From Kordiimonas lipolytica (GTDB taxonomy: Bacteria; Pseudomonadota; Alphaproteobacteria; Sphingomonadales; Kordiimonadaceae): a stretch of DNA of 64,000 bases. Position 1 is the first letter of the stretch. Every line of letters starts with the position of its first letter. Under the pieces are notes generated by a model. The model was not told where the DNA came from. It saw only the letters and a program-made list of their open reading frames with translations, and ran no database searches. Made by a program: the position numbers and the translations under genes. Of this stretch, positions 9,928 to 17,795 are shown one piece after another. Location of the stretch: contig NZ_LRUB01000036.1 in assembly GCF_001550065.1 (NCBI RefSeq), forward strand, positions 288,501-352,500, written 5' to 3'.

Positions 9928-11372
9928 GATGTCTCTCCGTTGGATTGAGGGGAGTGCGAGCCCGTCAGAAGGGCCCAATCGAATGTTGGTTTGGTGCGGA
10001 TCGCAAGCAGCATCACCAGCATCGAGACGGCAGCGGACACAAGCGCCGCGACATAGAAACCGATTGTGAAATAAGCGATCAGCCCGCTTCCCGTGCCCAG
10101 AACCATGGCAGCGGACGCCAGCACGCCGTTGCCGCGCCGGTTCAGAAGCCCCACGGCGATGGGCCAGATGGTGCTGGCGACAAAAGCGCCGGTGAAATGC
10201 AGCAGCGAGCCAAGCGTTGCCATCTTTGGCACGCTCAGGATCCAGGTGACGGCGCCAAGGCCAAGCACGATCCAGACGGCAGCTTTCCTGAGTTCCGCGT
10301 CGGTTGCGTTCTTGCGGATATGGCCTTTGTAGATGTCCTTTACGATCAGGTCGCTGGTGGCTGCCAAGACGCTGTCGAGGCTGGAGGCAAGGGCGGCGAA
10401 CACCACCACAAACACCAGGATTGCGCCGGCAAGGCCAAACAGTTTCCCGGCCACAAGCGGCGCTACCATGTCAGGTGACGGTACATTGATGCCAAGGGCG
10501 GGGGCTGCAAGCGCGATAAAGCCCGCCACAACCGGGATCGGCAGCCAGAAGAGGCCCGCCAGCGCATAGGCGCGGAAGCCCACGCCGGGCGCAAACGCGA
10601 AGGCGCGAGACCACCAGACGTTCGAATGGAAAATCTCGCCTACCCCGAAGAATAGGTTGTTAAAGAGGAACATGATGGACGCCGGCAGCAGCAGGTTCAG
10701 CAGCTCTGGCCGTTCGGCTTCAAGCTGTGCGTGGATGGCGTCGAACCCCACTTCGTTGATCACGAGGACCGCGAGGATCACAACGCCAACAAGGATCAGG
10801 ATGGTCTGGACAAAGTCTGTCCCGATCACGGCCTTGAGCCCGCCGAAGACGGTATAGAGCGTACAGACCACCACGATCACGGTCATGCCGTAAGCATAGG
10901 GAATACCAGCAAGCGCATTGATCAAAAGCCCGCCTGCCATGCCAAGGCTGATCAGCCAGCCCAGGCTGTAGAAAAAGCTGATCACCAGGAAAATCCGCCA
11001 GGCCGTATTGCCATAGCGCAGGCGGATGAAATCACCGCTGGTGAAGCCGTGCGGCATCATGGTGCGGATACGGCGGGCAAGCGGTGCAAACAGCATCAGG
11101 CCCACGGCACCAAGGCTGTAGCCCACCATGCCCCAGATGCCCAGCTGGTAGGCCAGTTGCGGCGCGGTCATTGTGGTGTTTGACGTGACCCATGTGGCCA
11201 TGGCGGTGGCCACGGCAAAGCCCATCCCGACTTTCCGGCCCGCCAGCATATAGTCATCAAGCGTGTCGTTCTTGCGCCCGAGCCACCAACCAAGCCAGAC
11301 CCAAAGAAGGGAGAAGGCTGCGATGATGAACCAGGCAATAGAGGCGGGCATGACGGTATCTGTATTAAGCAT
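9924..11372 (-). CDS. Sodium/solute symporter (SSS family)
   Basis: This 482-residue integral membrane protein has about 13 hydrophobic segments. The order and glycine-rich helices (for example WVTSNTTMTAPQLAYQLG early and VFGGLKAVIGTDFVQ mid-protein) are typical of the SSS family that includes PutP, PanF and ActP. It would import a solute with sodium across the inner membrane; the substrate cannot be read from sequence. It follows the FN3-like protein gene by 17 bases and is coupled to the 39-residue protein. The neighbouring ureido hydrolase and transcarbamylase paralogue suggest a carbamoylated, amide or amino-acid-like substrate (inference). Confidence 0.9.
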   Translation of the reverse strand: MLNTDTVMPASIAWFIIAAFSLLWVWLGWWLGRKNDTLDDYMLAGRKVGMGFAVATAMATWVTSNTTMTAPQLAYQLGIWGMVGYSLGAVGLMLFAPLARRIRTMMPHGFTSGDFIRLRYGNTAWRIFLVISFFYSLGWLISLGMAGGLLINALAGIPYAYGMTVIVVVCTLYTVFGGLKAVIGTDFVQTILILVGVVILAVLVINEVGFDAIHAQLEAERPELLNLLLPASIMFLFNNLFFGVGEIFHSNVWWSRAFAFAPGVGFRAYALAGLFWLPIPVVAGFIALAAPALGINVPSPDMVAPLVAGKLFGLAGAILVFVVVFAALASSLDSVLAATSDLIVKDIYKGHIRKNATDAELRKAAVWIVLGLGAVTWILSVPKMATLGSLLHFTGAFVASTIWPIAVGLLNRRGNGVLASAAMVLGTGSGLIAYFTIGFYVAALVSAAVSMLVMLLAIRTKPTFDWALLTGSHSPQSNGETS

Positions 11373-11389
11373 ATTGGGATTCCCGGGCC

Positions 11390-11812
11390 TTAGGCTGCGG
11401 TCTGATTCTCATGGGCATCTACGTCACGCCCGCCTTTGATGAGCAGGACAGTGAGCGCGATGAACATTGCGGCACCAATGGCAAAAAAGGCCCAGGCGCG
11501 CGCCAGGGGATGGTGCTCCACCGTTACAACAACAGGGGCGCCAACGCTGGCGCCGTCCGCTGTCAGCTGAAACTCATAGGTGCCGTCGGGCCGCCCGCTC
11601 AGCGTCGTGGCCCGGTCACCACCCGTATACAGAGTGCGCCAACCTTGGCTTGTTTTTTCTTTGAGTTCGAAGGTGTTCCCTGCCGCGTCAGGCCAGGCCA
11701 GTGTGACATATCCCGCGTTGGTGCCATCGTCAGCGATGGTGAGTCCAGCAGCAATAGCGGATGAATTCGGGACCAAGATAGCGGCCAGAATTATTATAGC
11801 ACGAAATAGCAT
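11390..11812 (-). CDS. Exported single-pass protein with FN3-like domain
   Basis: This 140-residue protein has an N-terminal signal peptide (about residues 1-22, ending AIAAG). A short beta-rich domain follows (TFELKEK, WRTLYTGG, TYEFQLT), resembling a fibronectin type III fold. A C-terminal membrane helix near residues 108-128 and a short charged tail complete it. It is the first gene of the minus-strand operon. Its position directly ahead of the symporter suggests a periplasmic accessory or capture domain anchored beside the transporter (inference). I do not know a named family. Confidence 0.75.
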   Translation of the reverse strand: MLFRAIIILAAILVPNSSAIAAGLTIADDGTNAGYVTLAWPDAAGNTFELKEKTSQGWRTLYTGGDRATTLSGRPDGTYEFQLTADGASVGAPVVVTVEHHPLARAWAFFAIGAAMFIALTVLLIKGGRDVDAHENQTAA

Positions 11813-11983
11813 GTCGGGATTTTTTCTGAAGACCTTCTTTTAAAACACGGTTTTATATCGGTTTATAGCGTTTCAGTGTGAAGACACTAGTTTATAAATG
11901 TTTTGAATTCAAATCAAATATATTTAAGATCAGCCCAACCGGTCGCGGATGCCGCCGGTTCAGTGAAACAGAAAGGATAATGA
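11813..11983. promoter_or_regulatory. Divergent AT-rich regulatory region with a perfect 12-bp palindrome
   Basis: This 171-base stretch separates the symporter operon (minus) from the hydrolase-MarR operon (plus), and it is clearly more AT-rich than its surroundings. TTTGAATTCAAA at 11902-11913 is a perfect palindrome, a form and size suited to the MarR regulator encoded 1.3 kb downstream. Both operons could be controlled from this one site (inference). Confidence 0.55.
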
Positions 11984-13216
11984 ATGCCAAATATTTCAGT
12001 TCAAAGAATTGAAGATGATCTGCTCGCGCTTGCCAAGTTCGGCTTCAACGAGGCAGACAAAGGCATTTACCGGCAGGGTTTCACCGATATCGATATGGAG
12101 GCCCGCGCCTGGGTCATGAAGAAAATGGATGGCCTGGGGATGACCACCCGCATGGATGGGGCTGGCAATATCATCGGGCGGTATGGCCCGGCTGACAAGC
12201 CGGCTGTGATGGTGGGCTCGCACCTGGACAGCGTGCCGGCGGGCGGCATTTTTGACGGTTCGCTGGGCGTGATGGCCGGTATTGAATGCATCCGCGTTAT
12301 CCAGGAAAATGATATCAAGCTCGATTATCCGGTAGAGATTGTCGGCACCAGCGAAGAAGAAGGGCGCTTTGGCGGCATGCTGGGTGCGCAGGCGCTGGCG
12401 GGCTGCCTGACGCCGGACTGGCTGGACAGCGCGCGCGACGCGGGCGGTGTTCTGCTGAAGGACGCGATGGCCGCACATGGGCTCAACCATCTGGATGCGC
12501 TGCATGCCTACCGGGATAAATCAGATCTCAAGGCCTTTATTGAATTGCATGTGGAGCAGGGCCCCGTATTGGAAGCGAGCGACAAGTCCATCGGCGTGGT
12601 TGAAGGCATCTCGGGTGTATTCAAATGGATGGTAAGGCTGATCGGCAAGGCGGACCATGCCGGCACCGCCCCAATGGACATGCGCTCTGACGCCTTCCTG
12701 GGGCTGGCGGACTTCGCCCATGAGATCCAGCGAATCATCGACGAAGAGGGCACAGACCGGTCGCGCATCACCATCGGGCACGTGGAGTTGAAGCCCGGTT
12801 TTCCCCATACTGTGCCGGGGGAGGTGGATTTTACCATCGTGGGCCGGGACCTGGATGCGGATGTCATGAAGGGGCTGGCAAATGCCTGCCAAAGGGTATT
12901 GTCCGCTATCGCGCGCAAACACCGCCTGAAATTTGAATATGAGCAAATGAGCTGGCTGGAGCCGCAATATTGCTCGGAAAAGATTGTCGACATGATTGAC
13001 GCGCACGCCAAGAAGCGCGGGTACAGCCATTTGCGCATGCCTTCCGGCGCGGGGCATGACGTGCAGTTTCTGGCACGTGTAACCCATGCCGGGCTGATTT
13101 TTGTGCCCAGCGTCAATGGTGTCTCTCACGCACCGGATGAATGGACCCACTGGGTAGATGTGGAACGTGGGGCGAACCTTCTTCTGGACTGTGTGATCGA
13201 TCTGGCGACTGACTAG
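11984..13216 (+). CDS. M20-family N-carbamoyl-L-amino-acid hydrolase / allantoate amidohydrolase-like
   Basis: At 410 residues it is the usual length for the AllC/HyuC/beta-ureidopropionase group, which hydrolyses ureido (N-carbamoyl) compounds to amine, ammonia and carbon dioxide. Metal-site motifs are present: GSHLDSVPAGG near 79, FDGSLGV near 91, EEEGRFGG near 125, HVEQGP near 190 and SGAGHD near 355. No signal peptide, so it is cytoplasmic. An AAAGG site precedes the ATG. The gene faces the symporter/transcarbamylase operon across a shared promoter region and is followed 10 bases later by a MarR gene. Substrate is not fixed by sequence; context favours an N-carbamoyl amino acid. Confidence 0.88.
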   Translation: MPNISVQRIEDDLLALAKFGFNEADKGIYRQGFTDIDMEARAWVMKKMDGLGMTTRMDGAGNIIGRYGPADKPAVMVGSHLDSVPAGGIFDGSLGVMAGIECIRVIQENDIKLDYPVEIVGTSEEEGRFGGMLGAQALAGCLTPDWLDSARDAGGVLLKDAMAAHGLNHLDALHAYRDKSDLKAFIELHVEQGPVLEASDKSIGVVEGISGVFKWMVRLIGKADHAGTAPMDMRSDAFLGLADFAHEIQRIIDEEGTDRSRITIGHVELKPGFPHTVPGEVDFTIVGRDLDADVMKGLANACQRVLSAIARKHRLKFEYEQMSWLEPQYCSEKIVDMIDAHAKKRGYSHLRMPSGAGHDVQFLARVTHAGLIFVPSVNGVSHAPDEWTHWVDVERGANLLLDCVIDLATD

Positions 13217-13225
13217 GAGGGAGCA

Positions 13226-13771
13226 ATGGATTGCACTGGAAGGAAATTACCGTTACATCGTCAATCTGACAGCAATTTGCGCGAGCAGCTTATGAGCGAT
13301 TACGACGATATCCTGGTTTCCATCCGCCGGATCACCCGGGCGATTGATTTGCAGTCGAAGCAACTGGTCAAACAGACCGGGCTGACGGCACCCCAACTGG
13401 TGGTGATGATGGCCATCCGCAAGGAGGGCCGGGCGTCTCCCAGCACTGTGGCGCGCGAAGTTGCGCTCAGCCAGGCAACCATCACGTCGATCCTTGACCG
13501 GCTGGAAAAAGCAGGGCTTGTGCGGCGGGAGCGCAGCGAAAGCGACAAGCGCATTGTCTATGCCTGCTTGACTGCCGACGGCCAGAAGCGCCTGGAGGAA
13601 GCGCCGGAGCTTCTGCAGGCAGGATTCCTGCGGCAGTATAGGAAGCTTGAAGACTGGGAGCGCACGATGCTCGTATCATCGCTGCAGCGGGTTGCCGCCA
13701 TGATGGATGCGAAAGACCTGGATGCCTCCCCGATCCTCGATATTGGCGAGATTGTGCAAAGCGACAAATAG
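13226..13771 (+). CDS. MarR-family transcriptional regulator
   Basis: At 181 residues from the first ATG, it has a winged helix-turn-helix near residues 60-110: SPSTVAREVALSQATITSILDRLEKAG is followed by a wing with RRERSESDKR, all typical of MarR. The start could instead be the ATG at 13292 (MSDYDD), which removes a 22-residue leader not typical of the family. It follows the hydrolase closely and probably regulates it and the divergent symporter operon, with an effector that is the pathway substrate or product (inference). Confidence 0.88.
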   Translation: MDCTGRKLPLHRQSDSNLREQLMSDYDDILVSIRRITRAIDLQSKQLVKQTGLTAPQLVVMMAIRKEGRASPSTVAREVALSQATITSILDRLEKAGLVRRERSESDKRIVYACLTADGQKRLEEAPELLQAGFLRQYRKLEDWERTMLVSSLQRVAAMMDAKDLDASPILDIGEIVQSDK

Positions 13772-13783
13772 TCGGGGCTTTGC

Positions 13784-14755
13784 CTAACCCTCTCGCCACT
13801 CGGACAGGAAACTACTGCTGGCCTCAAGCCACTTGCGCGGCGGCGTGTCCGTGAAAAGCTCAGCGAGCCCTGTTAGGGCGTCGGCATCACCCGCCAGCTT
13901 TTCCACAAGCAACCAACGGTCCCATTCCTGCCCGATGGACCAGTCGGGCGAGGACAGGCGCGCTTCGGGCAGCCTGTAGTGATAGGTGGGGCGTGGTTTG
14001 ATCCTGGGATCGTTCACCCTTTTCCTGACGCGCTCTTCATCCAGGTGGGCAAAAAGCGGCAGCATGTCCAGTTCCCGGTTTCGGGTGGCATTCTCATCCA
14101 GATAATCGTCAATCAGCTGGTTTAGGTCCGGCGTATAGTCCGCCCGCGTGGCATGCTTTACATAGGACACGGGAAACGGATCGATATAAGGCAGGGCCTT
14201 GCGGGCCAGGTCTATGCCGATCTGGTCCCTTAGCCATGCAGACATCAGCATATAGGCCTTGAAGGTTGGCAATATGGCTGCCACGTCCTTGCCTGTCACT
14301 TCAGGGTTGAGGTGCAGCCCGAAAGCAAAAAGCGGGCTGCCGGAACTGTCCTTTGCGCCTGCCTGCCTGAGGGCGTCGACCAACTTGTCCATGCCCGGCA
14401 AGCTGCTGACGGGAATAGGCGGGCTGACAATCTCCGTGGGCACGAGGCCTTCGCTGGCGCTGCCGATGAGGCGTCTGATTTCAATGCCCAGCTCTTCGCT
14501 TGCGGCCTCCAGCGCCTCCTGCAGGGGATTGTTGCCAGCCTTGACGAACTGCGTGTCCAGCTCGACATCGATATCGCCCAGTTCGGTTTCTTCCACTGTC
14601 CAGAAATAGAGGTCTGTCTGCTTTGGTTCTCCGCCCAGCGCGCTGGCAACCACGTCGGCCGCCTGATCTGGCGTCAGCCCGGCAAACTCGATTTCCACGC
14701 CTATCTTGCGAGAGGATTTTTCGCCTGTGTCGTTCGGTGCAGCGGACTTGTTCAT
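13784..14755 (-). CDS. Putative amidoligase (glutamine-synthetase-like fold)
   Basis: This 323-residue protein begins with a charged leader and then GVEIEFAGL near residue 19, the signature opening of the Amidoligase_2 family. Other family-like features are a DVELDTQF segment and FGLHLNPEV near residue 165. Members are predicted to form amide bonds between a carboxylate and an amine with ATP. It is divergent from a class I glutaminase gene 83 bases away, a pairing known for this family, in which one enzyme makes and the other trims or feeds a gamma-glutamyl-type amide. Substrates are unknown. Its end lies 12 bases from the convergent MarR gene. Confidence 0.8.
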   Translation of the reverse strand: MNKSAAPNDTGEKSSRKIGVEIEFAGLTPDQAADVVASALGGEPKQTDLYFWTVEETELGDIDVELDTQFVKAGNNPLQEALEAASEELGIEIRRLIGSASEGLVPTEIVSPPIPVSSLPGMDKLVDALRQAGAKDSSGSPLFAFGLHLNPEVTGKDVAAILPTFKAYMLMSAWLRDQIGIDLARKALPYIDPFPVSYVKHATRADYTPDLNQLIDDYLDENATRNRELDMLPLFAHLDEERVRKRVNDPRIKPRPTYHYRLPEARLSSPDWSIGQEWDRWLLVEKLAGDADALTGLAELFTDTPPRKWLEASSSFLSEWREG

Positions 14756-14838
14756 GGGCGCGTGCGGGTGCTCCTTTTGGGTGCGTTTTGTCGTTGGCTG
14801 GTTTCTGTGTATCCTAACGGGAATGAACAGGAGATGCC

Positions 14839-15531
14839 ATGACTAAGCCGAAAAAGCCTGTGATCGGTGTCACTTGCTCTAATCGCGGTAGTTGGTCCAG
14901 TTGGATTTTCAATCGTTTCGCTATCTGGCGCGCGGGCGGCGTTGCCGTTAAAAGCCAGCCGCGGAGCCCGGCAGACGTGGACGAGTTGGATGGATTGGTG
15001 ATCGGCGGCGGCGACGATATTGGCGCCACGCTATATGGTGGTGAGGTATCGCTGACCATCCGACCTGACCCGGAACGCGATGAACTTGAGCGGACAATGC
15101 TTGATAAGGCGCTGAAGCGCGGTTTGCCGGTTCTGGGCATCTGCCGGGGCTATCAACTGATCAATGTGCGGTTCGGCGGCACGCTGATCCAGGATATCAG
15201 AAGCGCCTATGAGGGCGCGCCGAAGGGGCGGATACTCCTGCCGCTCAGGTCTGTCAAAATGGTGGCCGGCAGCCGCCTTGCAGCCATTTTCGGGCGCGAG
15301 ACCATCAAGGTGAACAGCCTTCACAGGCAGGCGGTAGACCAGATGGGGCAGGGGCTTGAGGCGGTGGCCCATGACAGGAACGGCATGGTCATGGCGCTCG
15401 AGCATTCGGAAAAGCCATTTCTTCTGGGGGTGCAGTGGCACCCAGAGTTGCTGCCATTTTCAAGGCGGCAGATAAAGCTGTTTCGTCTGCTTTGTCAGTT
15501 TGCTGCCAAGCGGAAAGCGGGCAATCGTTAG
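14839..15531 (+). CDS. Class I glutamine amidotransferase / gamma-glutamyl hydrolase (peptidase C26, PuuD-like)
   Basis: This 230-residue protein has the C26 features: GLVIGGGDDI near residue 54, the nucleophile Cys in GICRGYQ near residue 102, and WHPE near 200 supplying His and Glu. PuuD-type enzymes cut gamma-glutamyl amides, and other members supply ammonia. An AGGAG sits 5-9 bases before the ATG. It is divergently paired with the amidoligase, so it probably acts on the amidoligase product or gives it ammonia (inference). Confidence 0.88.
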   Translation: MTKPKKPVIGVTCSNRGSWSSWIFNRFAIWRAGGVAVKSQPRSPADVDELDGLVIGGGDDIGATLYGGEVSLTIRPDPERDELERTMLDKALKRGLPVLGICRGYQLINVRFGGTLIQDIRSAYEGAPKGRILLPLRSVKMVAGSRLAAIFGRETIKVNSLHRQAVDQMGQGLEAVAHDRNGMVMALEHSEKPFLLGVQWHPELLPFSRRQIKLFRLLCQFAAKRKAGNR

Positions 15532-15563
15532 CAGAGATTTTCGATTGTTAAAAAAAAGCTGGC

Positions 15564-15600
15564 TTGTCTGGCTTATATCTATATAGCATATTAGCTATAT
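15564..15600 (+). promoter_or_regulatory. Promoter and palindromic operator at the start of the ArsR gene (probable leaderless mRNA)
   Basis: TTGTCT (15564-15569), a 17-bp gap and CATATT (15587-15592) form a -35/-10 pair that would start transcription at about 15599, the A of the ArsR ATG. No ribosome site precedes that ATG, which supports a leaderless message. ATATAGC (15581-15587) and GCTATAT (15594-15600) form an inverted repeat over the -10 and start codon, a natural ArsR autoregulatory operator. Confidence 0.6.
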
Positions 15601-15913
15601 GGCTAATTCATTCGATACAGAGAAAACACTAAAGGCGCTGGCGAACGACAAGCGGCTCCTGGTGATGGAACTTCTCAAGGACCCGTTGGCCAACTTCCCG
15701 CCACAAGTGGATGGCGATCTGGTTACCGACGGCGTCTGTTCCAACTGGCTCAAGGACAAGATGGGCGTTGCCCAACCCACGGCGACACGGCACCTGCAGG
15801 TGCTGGTGGATGCCGGGCTTATCATCCCCACGCGCAAGAAGGGGTGGGTGTTCTACCGCCGCGATGAAGCCTTCATCAGCGCGTTCAAGAAAAAAATCAG
15901 CGAGGAAATGTAA
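15599..15913 (+). CDS. ArsR-family winged-helix regulator
   Basis: This 104-residue protein has LKALANDKRLLVMELL at the start, typical of ArsR, then a recognition helix region with GVAQPTATRHLQVLVDAGL near residues 59-78 and a wing with RKKGWVFYRR. No metal-binding CxC pair is seen, so it is probably a metabolite or redox-type sensor. Its stop is one base from the start of the PLP decarboxylase gene, so the two form an operon, and it is likely an autorepressor (see the operator over its own start). Confidence 0.88.
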   Translation: MANSFDTEKTLKALANDKRLLVMELLKDPLANFPPQVDGDLVTDGVCSNWLKDKMGVAQPTATRHLQVLVDAGLIIPTRKKGWVFYRRDEAFISAFKKKISEEM

Positions 15914-15914
15914 C

Positions 15915-17282
15915 ATGTCAGATGAATTTACAAGGCCGCTACAGGCGGCGCAGGCCTTTGCGATTGACTATCTGGAGCAGGTGGCCGATCAGCCGGTGTT
16001 TCCCACCGAAGATGCGCTTAGGAACCTTGAAGCGTTTGACGAGCCCCTTCCGCCGCACGGCTCTGCAGACCAGGAAATCCTGAGCATGCTGCACGGCAAC
16101 GGAAGCCCTGCAACGGTGGCCACCATGGGTAGCCGCTATTTTGGCTTTGTCGTTGGTGGAGCACTGCCGGTTACTGTGGCGGCCAACTGGATTGCGACCG
16201 CCTGGGACCAAAGCCCATCTTCCCACATGAATTCCCCCATCGGTGTAAAACTGGAGGAGGTGGCGGGCCGGTGGCTCAGGGAGATCCTTGGCTTGCCGGA
16301 TCACACGGGCATCGGCATGACGACGGGGGCGACCATGGCAAACTTCACGGGACTTGCGGCGGCAAGGCATGCGCTGCTTGAACGCGCGGGCTGGAACGTG
16401 GAAGAGCAGGGCCTTTATGGCGCACCTGAGATCAAGGTAGTGGTGTCAGAAGAGGTGCATGTGACGGTGGAAAAAGCGCTGTCGATGCTGGGCTTTGGCA
16501 AGGCGCGCGTCACCCGCGTGCCGACAGATGCCAACGGCGCAATGCTGGCGGACGCGCTGCCTGACCTGGATGCGCTTACGCTTGTATGCACGCAGGCGGG
16601 CAACGTGAATTCGGGCGCCATCGACCCCATCGGGGCCATCTGCGGCAAGGCCTTGGGGGCGGGCGCATGGGTGCATGTAGACGGCGCTTTTGGCCTGTGG
16701 GGCAAGCTTCTGGCCCGCCGGGCCGATGATTTTATCGGCATTGAGAAGGCGGATAGCCTGGCCACCGATGCCCACAAATGGCTGAACACGCCCTATGACT
16801 GCGGCATCGTGCTGACACGGCACCCGCATGACCTGCATATGGCGATGGCCACGGTCGCCCCATACTTCAAGGCGGAAGAAAGCATGGCGCCCAAGGATAT
16901 GGTGCCGGAATTTTCGCGCCGGGCGCGCGGGGTTGAGGTCTGGGCTGCGCTCAGGAGCCTAGGACCTGCCGGCCTCAAGAGCATGATCGCGCGCTGCTGC
17001 GACCATGCGCAGCTGTTCGCAAAAGGGCTGGAGGCCATCGGTTTTGAGGTGCTGAATGATGTGGTACTCAATCAGGTGGTGGCCACGATCGGCACGCCTG
17101 AGGAGTTGGCGGACATCCGGGCACTGGTGGAAGCGTCTGGCGAATGCTGGTTTGGCCCTACCGTTTGGAAAGGTCGCTCAGCTATCCGGATCAGCGTCTC
17201 GTCGTGGCGCACGACGGAAGAAGATGTGGAGCGCTCACTTTCCGCCATCGCTGCGGCCAAGAATGCGATTATGGGGGACTAG
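15915..17282 (+). CDS. Group II PLP-dependent amino-acid decarboxylase
   Basis: This 455-residue cytoplasmic enzyme belongs to the family of aromatic amino acid, glutamate and aspartate decarboxylases. DAHKWLN near residue 285 carries the lysine that binds PLP, TTGATMANFTGL near 138 holds the phosphate-binding region, and HVDGAFGLW near 260 carries the Asp that pairs with the pyridine nitrogen. The frame is open upstream through the ArsR gene, but the ATG at 15915 follows the ArsR stop by one base and gives the normal start. Substrate is not predictable; a related subgroup acts on 2,4-diaminobutyrate, aromatic amino acids or aspartate. Confidence 0.88.
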   Translation: MSDEFTRPLQAAQAFAIDYLEQVADQPVFPTEDALRNLEAFDEPLPPHGSADQEILSMLHGNGSPATVATMGSRYFGFVVGGALPVTVAANWIATAWDQSPSSHMNSPIGVKLEEVAGRWLREILGLPDHTGIGMTTGATMANFTGLAAARHALLERAGWNVEEQGLYGAPEIKVVVSEEVHVTVEKALSMLGFGKARVTRVPTDANGAMLADALPDLDALTLVCTQAGNVNSGAIDPIGAICGKALGAGAWVHVDGAFGLWGKLLARRADDFIGIEKADSLATDAHKWLNTPYDCGIVLTRHPHDLHMAMATVAPYFKAEESMAPKDMVPEFSRRARGVEVWAALRSLGPAGLKSMIARCCDHAQLFAKGLEAIGFEVLNDVVLNQVVATIGTPEELADIRALVEASGECWFGPTVWKGRSAIRISVSSWRTTEEDVERSLSAIAAAKNAIMGD

Positions 17283-17743
17283 CCGGGGATGTTTTCCGGC
17301 GTCCACCAGCAGACGCCTTTGATCCACACCTTGGCGCCAATGCGCTCATAGAGCCTGATGGCGCCTTCATTGTCTTCGTCGACCATCCAGCGGACGGGCA
17401 CATTTTCCGCCTTGCCCAGGGCACCGACCGCCTTCAGCAATTTTGTACCGATGCCGCGCCCGCGCGCGGCCTCCACCACATAAAGGTCGTCGAGCTCCAC
17501 CAGATGTGTGCCGTTCCAAATGTGAAGGCGCCGGAAGCCTGTGGCAACGCCAACAAGGTCCCCATCCAATTTGGCAATGAAGGCGAAAATCTCGGGGCTG
17601 TCGCCAGTGGCCTTCTCAATAAAAGCTTTCTTGGTGATCTTCAGATACTCAAGGCTGCCTTCATGCTCTGCCAGCGCGTGGACCAAGCCAAAAGCGCCCC
17701 CGAGGTCTTCTGGTGTTGTTGCCTGATTGATTTCGACTGCCAT
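17279..17743 (-). CDS. GNAT-family N-acetyltransferase
   Basis: This 154-residue protein has a GNAT core: VELDDLYVVEAARGRGIG near residues 78-95 contains the acetyl-CoA loop (R/Q-x-x-G-x-G/A), followed by NEGAIRLYERIGAK. It resembles the diamine/spermidine acetyltransferase-like GNATs. The start ATG at 17743 follows a GGGGGG run, and an upstream extension would run into fumarase coding sequence. The stop overlaps the decarboxylase end by 4 nt (convergent). It lies downstream of the fumarase terminator. Confidence 0.85.
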   Translation of the reverse strand: MAVEINQATTPEDLGGAFGLVHALAEHEGSLEYLKITKKAFIEKATGDSPEIFAFIAKLDGDLVGVATGFRRLHIWNGTHLVELDDLYVVEAARGRGIGTKLLKAVGALGKAENVPVRWMVDEDNEGAIRLYERIGAKVWIKGVCWWTPENIPG

Positions 17744-17758
17744 CTTTGTGCCCCCCAG

Positions 17759-17790
17759 AAAAAGATCGGGCGACCGTTTGGCCGCCCGAT
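17759..17790 (-). terminator. Terminator after the class I fumarase gene
   Basis: ATCGGGCG (17765-17772) pairs with CGCCCGAT (17783-17790). Read on the minus strand the stem is followed by CTTTTTC, a standard intrinsic terminator. Confidence 0.85.
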
Positions 17791-17795
17791 ATGTC

